Below, in pieces: positions 1-10,677 of a stretch of DNA of 64,000 nucleotides. The position numbers were made by a program, and so were the translations under genes. Each line of letters starts with the position of its first letter. The stretch's first letter is position 1. The DNA is from Collybia mongolica (Eukaryota; Basidiomycota; Agaricomycetes; Agaricales; Clitocybaceae): the NCBI GenBank assembly GCA_013420905.1, contig JAAXNY010000010.1, positions 806,001 to 870,000 on the forward strand. Direction: 5' to 3'. The notes below the pieces were generated by a model, which made no database searches, had not been told where the DNA came from, and was given only the letters and a program-made list of their open reading frames with translations.

Positions 1-3000
1 TCTATTATCATTTGAAATTAGAACGCCGACTGGAACGAGCAAAGCGAGACAAACCTCTTTTCACGCTCCTCCAAAGCCTTCTGAACAGATTTCAAATGTC
101 GATCTACCTCGTCCGCTTTCCGAGGGTTCTCTACACGATCGCAATACTCCTCGGCCTTCGCCGTCCAATCCTGCGCAAGCGAACGGGAAGGATCAATCGA
201 AGCCAGTTGCAACAGGGTGTGTTAAAACTTACCGTGAATTCGATCTGTATTACATTAGCAACAGCCTCTGCTGCCTTCACTTTCTTTTCTTCCTCAGCGA
301 ATTTTGTATCGTAATGTTTCTTCTCACTCTGAGCCGTGACTCGTTTTTCCGCAGCATCTTCAACTTTAGACTGTTGTGAAACACGTTAACTTCCTCCACC
401 TTTGGAGAATAACACGGAGATATACTCACTAGAATAGCGTTCCTGCGTTGGGAGTATTCATCGTTCTGAGCTCTGAGCTCGTTCATCTTCGTGACCAAAA
501 CTTTCTGTTTCTCATCAATCTCTTTTTTCTGCTTCATTGCGTCTTCAAACTGTGCGATCGTCGAAGCTTTCTCTGCCTCCGCTTCCTAAGGAACAATACC
601 CGTTATGTTAGTTTCTAGAAAAGAGGTGTTAGGTAAAACTCACTTCTTTGGCGGCTTGGAAACCTGCAATGCCAGTCGGCATCTCCTCGTTCGCCTCCGT
701 TTGTATGACACTCAAAGTGTGTTTCGCTTTCCTGTAAGCCTCATGCAATCGGTTCTCTTGAGCCTGTGGAAAATGACCTTCATTAAATTGCAAATATGTA
801 CATGGTGTATCTGGCGTACATTCAATGCATCGAGAATGCGCCGACCCTCTTGGAACCTGGTCTTCATCGCTGACACATTTTGATTGGCGGCGTTGTATGC
901 CGCTTCATGAACTTTAACCTCTTCACGGTAGTGTCTTAAATGATTTGTCAGTCTAGAGTCGCGAAATTTCGTGGAGTTATCTTACCGGATTTCGGAAGCA
1001 GCATCTCTCCCAGTCAATAATAGGCTAGTAGCGTCATTTGCTTTCCTCAGGTTGAGGGGATTTGATGAAGCACCGCCCTCACTGGGTCATTCCCATTAGC
1101 TTGACATTCGAAGCAACGGCAGAGTATCGAACTTACGCAAATACTCGCACTGAGAAACCGTCCAAAGTCCACGCGCTGCCACCTCCACGCAATGTCTTTA
1201 GAATATTTTCACCGTCTTTACGAAGCGGGGAAAGAACTTGACGCTCGATTCTGGCTTGATTGATCAGAATTCGCAGTACATATGGGTCCGAAATCTATTG
1301 GTGATTAAATTAGGTGAACTCTAATATGTAAAAGTGAGAACAAACTTCTAGCGCGCGCAGGACTGTTAAGATATGTGCTGGAGGCTCCCCATGCGAATAA
1401 TCAAACATATCCTTTTCATGGATGATGATAAGGTTACTGAGACTGAACTCATGTGATCAGGTGAGGTAGCAGAAAACAAGGATGATTTGCATACTTCCCA
1501 CTTCTTTCGAGCAGGTTCTTCAATTCCTTCCTATCCCTTGCGTCCGTTACAGCGAATGCAGTCAGATATGAACCCAGTTGGCTCCTTAGAAGGTCACCCC
1601 AGGTTTTGGGGTCCTTGGCCTTGACATGGATACCAAGTGGTCCGAGTGGTGTATCTCCAACCCAATTCATAGTACGTATTTTCTCCAAGACCTCTTTGAT
1701 GTTTCGTCCATATGGGATCAAGCTGTTCTTTTCAGACTCGATCGACCTTTCGATCATGGCTTGGCAATTCTGGATACTTTCTTGTAGTCGAACGCGCTCC
1801 CTGTCGGCAGCCATTCCTTCCTGCTTCAAACTCTCGTTTTTAGTTATTTGTTCTTGCTGCTGGGTGCGGAGTTCTTCCTGTGCCAATTCAGCTGCAGCAA
1901 CTGCCTCGCGAGCCTCCCCGATCTTACGCTGCATCTCTTCATGCTTAGCTTGGCTATGGGCCGCCATACGAGTATTTTCAGCATTGATCTGGCTCTCAAG
2001 GTTTTCTATTTGCTGGTTTGTTGCTTTGAGACTAGTGTCCATACGTTTTAGATCGGCCTGGAACGACGATTAATATTGGTGATAAGTGGTAAAGGAGCGT
2101 AGACTATACATTGAAGTCACTTAACAAGGTCTTGTTATCCCGAATCTCGGCTTGAAGAGAGTCCTTTTGCTCGTTGAGGTCTTCGATGTCTCCTAGTTCA
2201 TTTAGCTCAGCTTCATACCTCGTGACCTCCTCAGTTGCAGCATCAAACTTAGCCTGTGCTCATATGAGGGTTGGTTTATATGCCATTGAAATAAGCACCT
2301 AGTACTCACAATCGCTTCATCGATGCTCGCTTGGATCCTGGGTAAGCGTCTACTCATCTTCGCTGCTTCCTCAATCTTCTTTGTCATTTCCTCCTCTTTC
2401 CCCCGAACGTGTGCCCAAGCCAACTCTTTCTTGAGTTCGTCAACCTTCCTTTTCTGCTCTCGAGCCTTGGCAGCCTCTTCAAAGCGCACAGTCGCATCAC
2501 GAAATGCAACACGCAGATCCGGAATTGCTTCTTTCTTTTGTGCAAGGATTTTGGAAGTTTGCGTGATATTCTCAAGGCATGTATCATACTCGTCGGAGAG
2601 TTGTGATAATTGGGTCCCACGGAGAAAGAACTGAAGATATATTAGTGAGACGGCACTCCATGAGTATATACGAGGCCTACCTTATATTTATCAGAAGGGT
2701 GAGAAGCACTCAGGAACTGTCTTGCAGCGTCTGAAATACAAATCAATGTTTCTTAAAACGAAAGTCTATTCACAGCCCACCTTGGGTAAGGACATTCATA
2801 GGATTGTCGACTTGGATATTCATGTGATCGCAAATTGCGGATAGTTCGTCCTTCTTGGTGCTTACAACACGTCCGTCTTTCGCCTGGATCTTCCATGATG
2901 AAGATCCCTCTTTCGTGAAGCGCCTAGTAACGACGATCGATTTCCCGTACTCCGCTGGTTTGTAGGCCTCCTCTCCTTGATTCTTGAGGGTTATCGTCAC

Positions 3001-3745
3001 TTCAGAGACACTAGTATGACATCAGCTCAGGAGAACCCAGAACTCGGCTTCGTGTAAGCACACCTTTGACCTTCCCTGATAAAAGATTTGAGGCCACTTC
3101 CACGACCTGTGGAGGTGGCCTTGCCACCTAACGCAACCGTGATCGCTGATAAAACAGCACTCTTTCCGCCTTATACGGGGTCAGGTTCATTAATTCCAAG
3201 GGTTTAACACACCACATACTTCCGTTGTGGCCTAAATTTTGCATTTGAATGGGTACACAGACGTTGTAGGAGAGAAACACGCACCGATGATGAAATTAAT
3301 TTGAGGACCGAAATTAAAAGTAAGATATTTATGACACATGAACTGGTGCATCTCAATGGCTTCAATAATTCCATGTTCTGCGATGCCCTATACGGTGGTT
3401 AGATAAAAGGAGACATGACTTTATTGTACATACTCCTTGAATCTTACGCTTTTCCTCCAAATCAGCAAGGATTTTCTCTCTGTGCCGGCTCTCAAACTGT
3501 TGTTCAGCAGCCTCGTCCCCTTCCTCTTCTCCGTTCTCTTCCACATCCGGATCACCTTCGTCTATGTCATCTTCTTCACTCCTTCGACGCGCCCTGCGCC
3601 TCCCAACGCTCTTTGTTTCGAGGTTAGGCACAACGATATCCTCCTCTTCATCACTCGACTCCGTTCTGGCGCGTTTAGAGTTCTGGCTCGACGCTACAGA
3701 TTGGTTTTCGTCCTCGATCTCCGAACGCGAGCGACGCTTGGGCAT
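1..3745 (-). CDS. SMC6: SMC6 ATPase of the SMC5/6 complex (5' part, truncated by window edge)
   Basis: This gene encodes the SMC6 subunit of the SMC5/6 complex, which acts on chromatin in DNA repair and recombination. The start ATG is at 3745, followed by an acidic, basic-patched N-terminal tail (MPKRRSRSEIEDENQ). The head begins with IAEHGII and IEMHQFMCHKYLTFNFGPQI, typical of SMC6, and a Walker A loop GHNGSGKSA assembled from three exons (3387-3285, 3231-3220, from 3169). The N-terminal coiled coil covers about 2740-2100. Part of the hinge (TPLGPLGIHVKAKDPKTW) lies near 1690-1600. The second coiled coil runs to the window edge (DRHLKSVQKALEEREK near 70). The C-terminal head with the signature motif and Walker B is beyond position 1. 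Introns are many and short. Identity is firm; most exon edges are approximate. Confidence 0.93.
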
Positions 3746-4091
3746 GGTTGGCGATGGGTGAGTGGAACTTGTGGTGTAACCACTTTGCCGAGGCGCGTCT
3801 TTTCGCACATGACCCTGAGCGGAGTTGGACGGTCACGTGATATCGTGGTAAAGCGCGTGCTCCCCAGTCAATCTCAAAAAAAACAAGTCAGATATTCCGA
3901 CATTAGTCAAAATGGTACAATGTTCGGCTAGGCACGACTTTTCTTTTTCACTGAGAGTCAATTGAGAAGTGCATTGAACACGAGATATAGCTTTGATGTA
4001 GTATGTATTCCTCTAACTCAAACAAGCGTAACAGATCTGCCTGTCGCAATTTGACCCAGGCATATACAATCTGAGGTATTATGGACTCCGA
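3746..4091. other. Intergenic gap, SMC6 promoter side
   Basis: This stretch lies upstream of SMC6 and downstream of the polygalacturonase, both transcribed leftward. It must hold the SMC6 promoter and the GH28 3' end. I see no clear TATA box and no further gene; open frames here are antisense or low complexity. Confidence 0.5.
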
Positions 4092-5668
4092 TCATCCAGA
4101 TGCTGCCCCGTTACAAGTAACACCAAGATTACTATCAACGTTAGAGCAAAGAATTTTCCGCGTCCCGCTGTACGCATTGACGTTGAAGTTAGTCATGGTG
4201 AGATCGCATGTCCCTTTATAGTGTGCGGCCAAATTTAGAAAGCCACAGCAGTACAATTGCAACTCACCGCTCTTCGGGCAGTTCAGATTTGCCACGATAG
4301 GGTTATACTTGGATGATCTTAAAAAATTATGAGGATTCTATACAGATTTCCATGTGGGAAGTACGCACGTCGTCCCAGAGAAGTTGATAAACTTCACACC
4401 CGTGATGCTGTGGGTCGAAGCAATACAATTTGAAGTGTCCGCAGCACCATAGCAGCTTTGAATCTGGGCTGCGTAGTCGCAGTTCTGGACTTTGATGTCA
4501 GACCAAGTCACATTTCGGACTGTGGCAACTCCATGAGAGCTTCCACCCTCGTAAAGCTTGATACCAACGGCCTTGGTCGAATCAATCATGGTCGCTGGAC
4601 CAAACCATCCGTTCGTTACCTGTGAATAGTAACCAGCTTTCAACGTCGGTTTCGAACGAATCTTACAATGTCCCTTACGGTATCTTGAGACCCTTGTCCT
4701 TTACCCAAGCTCCCCACAGATAGGCCATGCGAGCCACTGCAGGTGATATTTGTCGCATAAGCGTAGTTCGAGCCAGGTTTGAGTACCACGCAGTCGTCCT
4801 GAAATAAAGAGTTAGCAATATATCTGGTCCGTGTAGAAAATAAAATATGCCTGGTTCTTGATAGTAGTATCCCTGACCGTGACGTATGTAGACGATCCAA
4901 TATCAAAGCCATCGGTATTCTATATAGTTGTCAGTGATTAATGATTTGCAGAGTTGACCAAAGGTAAACCTTGGCTGTGGCTGTTGAGGTTGAGGTTGCA
5001 TCCAGCCTCAAGTTGGTGTAAACAATATTGGTTGAACCACCCGTAACACTGTGGAATACATTCGCGGGATTTTTGAACCGCAAGTTGGAGACGGTGATAC
5101 TTTTAGAACCGGTGATGTAGACAAGAGTGGGACGCGCGTAACTGCTGTCCGCTGCAAACTCTGGGCACGAATGAGCTGAATATTCCAAACATAAAGGCCA
5201 GACTAACTGATCCAGTACGGAACGCCATTCCCGTCAATGAGGCCACCCCCCGTAACTTTTTAAACCAGTCAGAGTCATCCAGGAACAGAAAATAAGAATG
5301 ACTGATTTACCAGAGGTCATCTTCAGCCCTGTAATACCGCTAATAAGGAACGTAGCTCGCTGTCCATTCCAAAAGTTCAGATCCTCGCTCATTTTAAGTG
5401 TACCCTCGACTTGGAATTCACAATTAACACATCCAGTAAAGTCAACTGTGCTCAGAATGGCGTAGGTCTTTCCGGCAGGTATGACGATTATGCCACCATT
5501 TCCGCACGACTTAATTGCGGCTTCGATGGCGGGTACATCATCTACCCCAGAGTTTCCTGCAGAGGCAGGAGTGCATGTCGCACGCTTGGCGACGGCAGAA
5601 GCGTACACCGAGAGCATAAGTCCATGCGACAAGAGGGTCGCAGTCGCGATTCTACGAAGAAAGAGCAT
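4092..5668 (-). CDS. GH28 polygalacturonase (probably exo-acting), secreted
   Basis: This is a GH28 pectin-degrading enzyme that hydrolyses alpha-1,4-galacturonan outside the cell. The start ATG at 5668 opens a signal peptide (MLFLRRIATATLLSHGLMLS, then VYASA). Successive exons supply the family motifs in order: NTDGFDIG at about 4918-4895, DDCVVLKPG near 4800-4774, GSHGLSVGSLGKG near 4740-4700, and GIKLYEGG near 4565-4542. The usual RIK motif reads GIK here. The Asp residues of NTD and DD and the His of GSHG, which are the catalytic set in this family, are all present. The C-terminus ends GVTCNGAASG with stop at 4092-4094. The GIK variant and several Cys fit exo-polygalacturonases better than endo-enzymes, but that is inference. 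It is divergent from the pectin methylesterase on its right. Confidence 0.92.
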
Positions 5669-6455
5669 TTTGGGTTAATCGCCCCACACCAACGCGACCT
5701 TGCTACTTATAATACTAGATATTCCGCTGTTGGATGACCGAGCATTTCCCGAACTCGAACACACCGGGCCGCGTTCATTCCATTTTTCACTACAAGGATG
5801 AGAAATTCCCTTCCGCTGCGTCCACCTGGATAGGTGGAGGAAAAGAAGTTGATGGACAGATCCGCCTCGTCGCACGACCTTGCAACCGGCTTGCGACAGG
5901 TGACGAGCGAGTAACGAGATAAACCGAATATGGAGTATCTCAGGTTCTTGTACCCATATGTGTGTCACTCCCTATAACGGGGCTGAGAACACATAGTGAT
6001 GAGAAGACCAGATCAGAGTCAGCAAGACCTCGTATAATCGCCAATGCTCACCACCATAATCCGAAGAGCATATCCAATTAACGAAACATTGATATAAAAT
6101 GCGTATGCCGTTGACGGTTCTGCTTCGAGTTCACTGAAACCGCACAAATCAACAGCATGCAGGCAGAGGATAGGGATAAGAAACAAGATAAAACGCGTTG
6201 CCCGACGGCCCCGTCATGTTCATCACATGTCTAAGCGGAGTTTTAAAGCGCCTTCCCTCCTCCTCTGCGCCGTTGATTGTATGGCCACTGTCTCCATGTC
6301 ACATAGCGGGCCGCGGCTAGCTTTCACTTCTGTATAGGCCCTTCCGTGAGCTTGTATTTTTCCGAACGGTCTAGGTCAGCGGGGCACATAATGCATTGAA
6401 AAAGGCCAACTGCTTTTTAACTCTTGCAAGTGGTGTCCACCCATCCAATTGCAAC
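5669..6455. promoter_or_regulatory. Shared upstream region of divergent GH28 and CE8 genes
   Basis: About 790 bp separate the two divergent start codons. On the minus strand a TATTATAAG box sits about 40 bp before the GH28 ATG (around 5706-5714). On the plus strand a TATAAAA lies near 6093-6100, rather far from the CE8 ATG. Two plus-strand matches to the fungal carbon-repressor consensus SYGGRG are GCGGAG at 6235-6240 and GCGGGG at 6379-6384. Such short matches are common by chance; co-regulation is an inference. Confidence 0.45.
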
Positions 6456-7795
6456 ATGTTATTACAGTTTTTCTTGACGCTTGCACTGCTTCCTCTGGCT
6501 TATGCCGTCTCTAGATCAAGTCCTCCTTCTGGGGCAATTGTTGTGCGCCAGTCAGGGACAAAATCTGGAGAGTTTAGCACCATCAGTGCCGCCGTCGCAT
6601 CTCTCTCCGGGACTGGACCGAAAACAATTTTTATCTATGCGGGCACCTACAAGGAGCAGGTTTCCATCACATACTCGAACCTCACAATTCTTGGTCAGAC
6701 TGCAGAGTGGGTCGCCTATTGCGACTTTTTGTCATTCAACTTTTGATGCGCCATTGTGACTAGTACCGGGACCTGGAAAAATAACGTCGTCACTATCACC
6801 AACAACCTGAATGCGCAAGATAATGGTGGAAACGATGCGTGTGCTACACTTCGCGCAGAGGTGATGTCATCTGCGAACTACTATATAAATGATAAAGCTT
6901 ATTTTTGGCACAGGCCCCTTATTTTAATTTATACAACGTCAATGTCGCAGTGAGTAAATACCTGTTTCTACCCTGTCGGCTCCCTCATATTTTACCTTGA
7001 CAGAATACTTATGGTGCTGGTAAACAAGCAACAGCCGTTGCCGCCAGAAGAAGCTATCAAGGATTTTATGGATGCCAGTTCACAGGCTACCAGGATACTC
7101 TCTTCGCGGATGTTGCAAATGGATATCAGTACTACAGGTCTGGCGCTTTCACCAGTGCTATGTAAAGAAGACTAACATATTATGCAGTAATTGCAACATT
7201 GTCGGTGCCGTTGATTACATTTACGGAGGAGCATCAGCTTGGTTCGGTGAATGCACTTTGACGAGCAATGGAGGTGGTGCAATCACTGCGAACTCTCGCA
7301 CAACTACTTCGGATCCTTCATACTACGTCATCGACAGTTCGACAATCACATCCACTGGTAGCACCGACCTCACAAGCAAAGTGTATCTGGGGCGTCCTTG
7401 GAGACAGGTCCGTTGGTCTTGCTTGTGTCGGGGACGGTGAAGATTGACCCTTCATTTTTTCAAGTATGCTCGTGTAGTTTTTCAAAACTCTGACCTCCCC
7501 GCGCTCATTAACCCTATCGGATATTCAACACTTGCCGCCGGCGCCACTCCGTAATTCTTGTTCCAGTAAGGCACCTTCGAATACTAATCATTTCCCCTCT
7601 TTAGAATCTTCAGTGAGTTCGGCAACACTGGTGCTGGTGCAAGCACATCCAAACGTGTAACCTAGTGAGTGTATTCAAGTTTGTTTGGTGTAGTCTGAAA
7701 ATTGACCGTGTGCCAGCACGCCCATCTCTGCAGCTATCACGAAAAGCCAAGTGCTTGGATCGAACTGGAAGGCGTGGACTGATGCCAGTTATTAA
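6456..7795 (+). CDS. CE8 pectin methylesterase, secreted
   Basis: This enzyme removes methyl esters from homogalacturonan, preparing it for polygalacturonase. The ATG at 6456 starts a signal peptide (MLLQFFLTLALLPLAYA). The exons give GTYKEQVSI near 6640-6670, AGKQATAVAARRSYQGFYGC at about 7015-7075, GYQDTLFAD near 7086-7112, VGAVDYIYGGASAWFGE at about 7203-7250 and YLGRPW near 7384-7401. These contain the family's oxyanion-hole Gln, the two catalytic Asp (QDTL and VDYIYG) and the substrate-binding Arg (LGRPW). The last exon ends WKAWTDASY with stop at 7793-7795. At least six short introns are needed, and all junctions I checked keep frame, so the gene looks intact. No extra domain is seen. 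Confidence 0.92.
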
Positions 7796-8584
7796 TTTTC
7801 GAGCGTGGACCGTCGCGCAGAGGGAATAGTGAGGGGGTCTATGTGAGATTTGATGCATGTTTTCGCAACAACAACTAGAAGCCCAAGCTCACCGTCATCA
7901 ACGGTACTGAATAAAAAAGAATCAGTTAGGAAGCATTGATACATCAGACCTGGCCTCATGGTTGGTTGAATTGAATTGAATTGATCACTCCCAAGGTACT
8001 AGTTGCAATGCCTGGTCCGAGTAGTGAAGCAACGCAGCGTCGTCTACGGTAGCCGACCCACAGACGAGCTAACCGACCTTTCCAGAATGGGGTGTTGTGG
8101 AGTCGTTTAAGGAGTTGTCATGGGTCGTTGATGCTCCATGTGCTTCGAAATAGTTTTGATCAACGACCCGTTTAAGGCATGGGCAACGCTGAGGATATGG
8201 TGCGAGTGGATGATGCTTGACGTAGGATGGGTGACATTGACATTCAATCTTCTGATTGTGTACCCTGTTGTCCCAAGACCTTGTGCCAGATTTGTCAAAT
8301 GAGGAAATAAGAAAAGGGAACAAGTTGACATGAAGCTCGGAAAAAAACAAATCAGGATCAGTATATCATTTGATGGCAACACGGAAAATCACGAATTTCA
8401 TTTCAGGGTTGACCGAGTGGTTGGCTTGCGTTCTTGTCCTCTTCCTTCCTCCTCGAAATCGGATCCCTCCCTCTCGTCTTTTCTGCCGGCACTTTTCATT
8501 CTTTACTTACCAACGTTCTTTGCAATACCACCTTCATTTCAGCACTTTACTTACTCTCTTCTCACCTAATCAAATCCGGCTTCA
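7796..8584. other. Intergenic gap
   Basis: This holds the pectin methylesterase 3' end and the upstream region of the next gene, which is pyrimidine-rich just before its ATG (about 8430-8580). Short open frames on both strands have no recognisable features. Confidence 0.4.
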
Positions 8585-9905
8585 ATGGCTCCCCCTCTTG
8601 CTGGCAAACCGCCTTTTGCGACGGACGAGCCCGATTCCTTCTACGAATCATCACCAGCACCACAGTGCAGAGTGCGCCAACAACCACCCGCAGATCCAAA
8701 CAAGAGGACCTCTGCCTATGATATGTATGTTATGTTGCGGTTCCGAGAGCCTTTAAGGTTTTCCCTGACATGTGGGAATTGCAGGTACGATAACTACTTG
8801 GGAGACGATAAAGCTGCAAGCCGCCAATCCGGGATGGGAGCCCTGGGTATGGGCCTGATGAACATGGACGACAGCGATGACGACGACGAAGATGACAATG
8901 ATGCGCGTCGGAACGCCCAGCCCTCTTCCACCTCGAAGCACGCGGCCCTTGCAGCCGCAACAGCAGCGGCAAACTCACATCGCAAGAACAGTCCTCCCAT
9001 ACCCCCGCCGCAACCTATAGCAGCCCCACAACCCGGATACGCAGCGCCCATCGCAGCACTCAATCTCGCGCGCCCCCAGCCAGCGGCCGAATACCAAGGC
9101 CGACAGCAAGCACAACAGACCCTCCGCATCAACCCGGCTTACAACCCTAACAACCCTTTCAATTCTCCTGCAGACCCCCCGCGTTCACCGTACCCCACAT
9201 CACCATCCCCTTCCCAACCTCACCCTCTTCAACCACCCATTACTCCCATCACACCTGTCTTCGCCCGTCCCGCTAAGACTACAGGAGTCAAGTTTTCCGA
9301 AACTGCCCTCCCACGCGATCCATCTAAGCCCATTATGCGCGGGAACTCTGAGGAGACATTGCTCCCCAGCCGTGGAGAGAAAGGCGACGACTTCTGGAGA
9401 CGGTTCAGCATGGTTGCCAAAGAGGAAAATAAGAAGCCATATGCTCAAAAGCAAAGGTACGCATTGTTGTTCTCTCTCCGGCTTCAACCCGCCTAAATTG
9501 TGCATGTTTTACTATACTATAGTGTATGGCTAAGAGAGACGCAGAACGGATCCACACGTCTTTCCCGTTGGGTCTGGATCATTGCAATTGTTGTCGTCCT
9601 TGTGCGTTCCCCTTCAGACTCGCGCCAAATGCCCATCATCTAATCGCGATTATTCCCAACAGTGCATCGGTGGCGCGATTGGTCTGGGTTGGTACTTCAC
9701 TCATAACAACCCCGACCACCAACAGCCCACCGCATTTGGCGGCTCAGCAAATGAGTCTGCCGCTCCCGTACCCGCCTCCACCAAGGGTGCTTCTTCCACA
9801 ATTATGCACGTGACACCTACACATACTGTGGCTAGACGGGCTGTAGAAGCCAAGGTTACACCCATTGCTGGGTTCAACGCGACATACAAACGGAGATTGC
9901 ACTAG
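8585..9905 (+). CDS. Single-pass membrane protein with long disordered N-terminal region
   Basis: I do not recognise a named family. The ATG at 8585 opens MAPPLAGKPPFATDEPDSFY. A first intron lies at about 8727-8783. The second exon carries an acidic run (DDSDDDDEDDND) and then a long Pro/Ala/Gln-rich disordered stretch to about residue 270. An intron near 9457-9522 leads to WLRETQNGSTRLSRW and one hydrophobic helix, WVWIIAIVVVLCIGGAIGLG, itself interrupted by an intron with acceptor at about 9662. About 60 residues follow the helix, ending YKRRLH with stop at 9903-9905. With no signal peptide visible, a cytosolic N-terminus is likely. The layout resembles conserved but uncharacterised basidiomycete proteins. 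The reading frame is clean across all three introns, so I think it is a real gene. Confidence 0.75.
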
Positions 9906-10677
9906 TTTCCCCTGCTTTGCCTGCAGTTTCTTTTTGTGCCCGATCACAATGTCTCCCCACCTACTTACCCATGCGCCGCCTCATCCATTCTTTTATCTAG
10001 GTAACATTTTCGCTCGCTAACTCACTACATGCATATGTACTTAGCACCCACAAACTGCATCCCAGCCCCGTCGCATCTCTTTTTCAGCCCTTCTCTCCCA
10101 TTACCCACCCACCATTCAACATACCACTTACATACCGACATTCACGCGTTCGACATTCCTTTTCCCCTCGATGCACGCACCATTTCGATACCCCCGCCCA
10201 ATTGTGGAACTTCATTGTAAATTTATTACTAACGTTTCAATTCCTTTTTTCATTCGATGAACTAGGGCCCTGTCTACCAAGTTGTTCTGAGCTGAGAACT
10301 TTTTCTTTTTTGTGTTCACTTTATCTGAAGGTTTTTTTATTTATTTTTGGGTTTTCAACGTAATATGAATAACACTCGATCACCAATTCTTCGAGTTCCT
10401 TCACATGTGTCCTCATTTTTGCCCGCTCCACCTGTACAAGGATGCAAATAGATCTTGAACAGTCAGATACTTTACAGAGCTCGATGCCTGTTGTTGGACG
10501 CGACAAGTCACAGCTCATGTGCCTTTAAATATTAATCAGATTCAGTCACGCCCCACTTTTCCATTTTCATTTTCATGCTGATCAATCTGACCATGAACGT
10601 TATTTAAATACACAGTAGGTTCCGGAACTCACAGAACACACTGCATTCCCAACTATCCCTACCCTCGACTATCCGCC
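9906..10677. other. Intergenic gap, upstream of the arsenic gene
   Basis: The left half is C/T-rich 3' flank. A run of T and A near 10310-10360 may belong to the 3' end of the membrane-protein gene. The last 100 bp are the leader of the next gene. I see no further gene. Confidence 0.4.

Noticed and set aside
1606..2073. Long plus-strand open frame opposite SMC6
   Set aside because: Antisense shadow of the SMC6 hinge and coiled-coil exon.
8411..8425. GACCGAGTGGTTGGC, like a tRNA-Ser/Leu A box
   Set aside because: No B box, no anticodon arm and no acceptor stem could be formed from the flanks.
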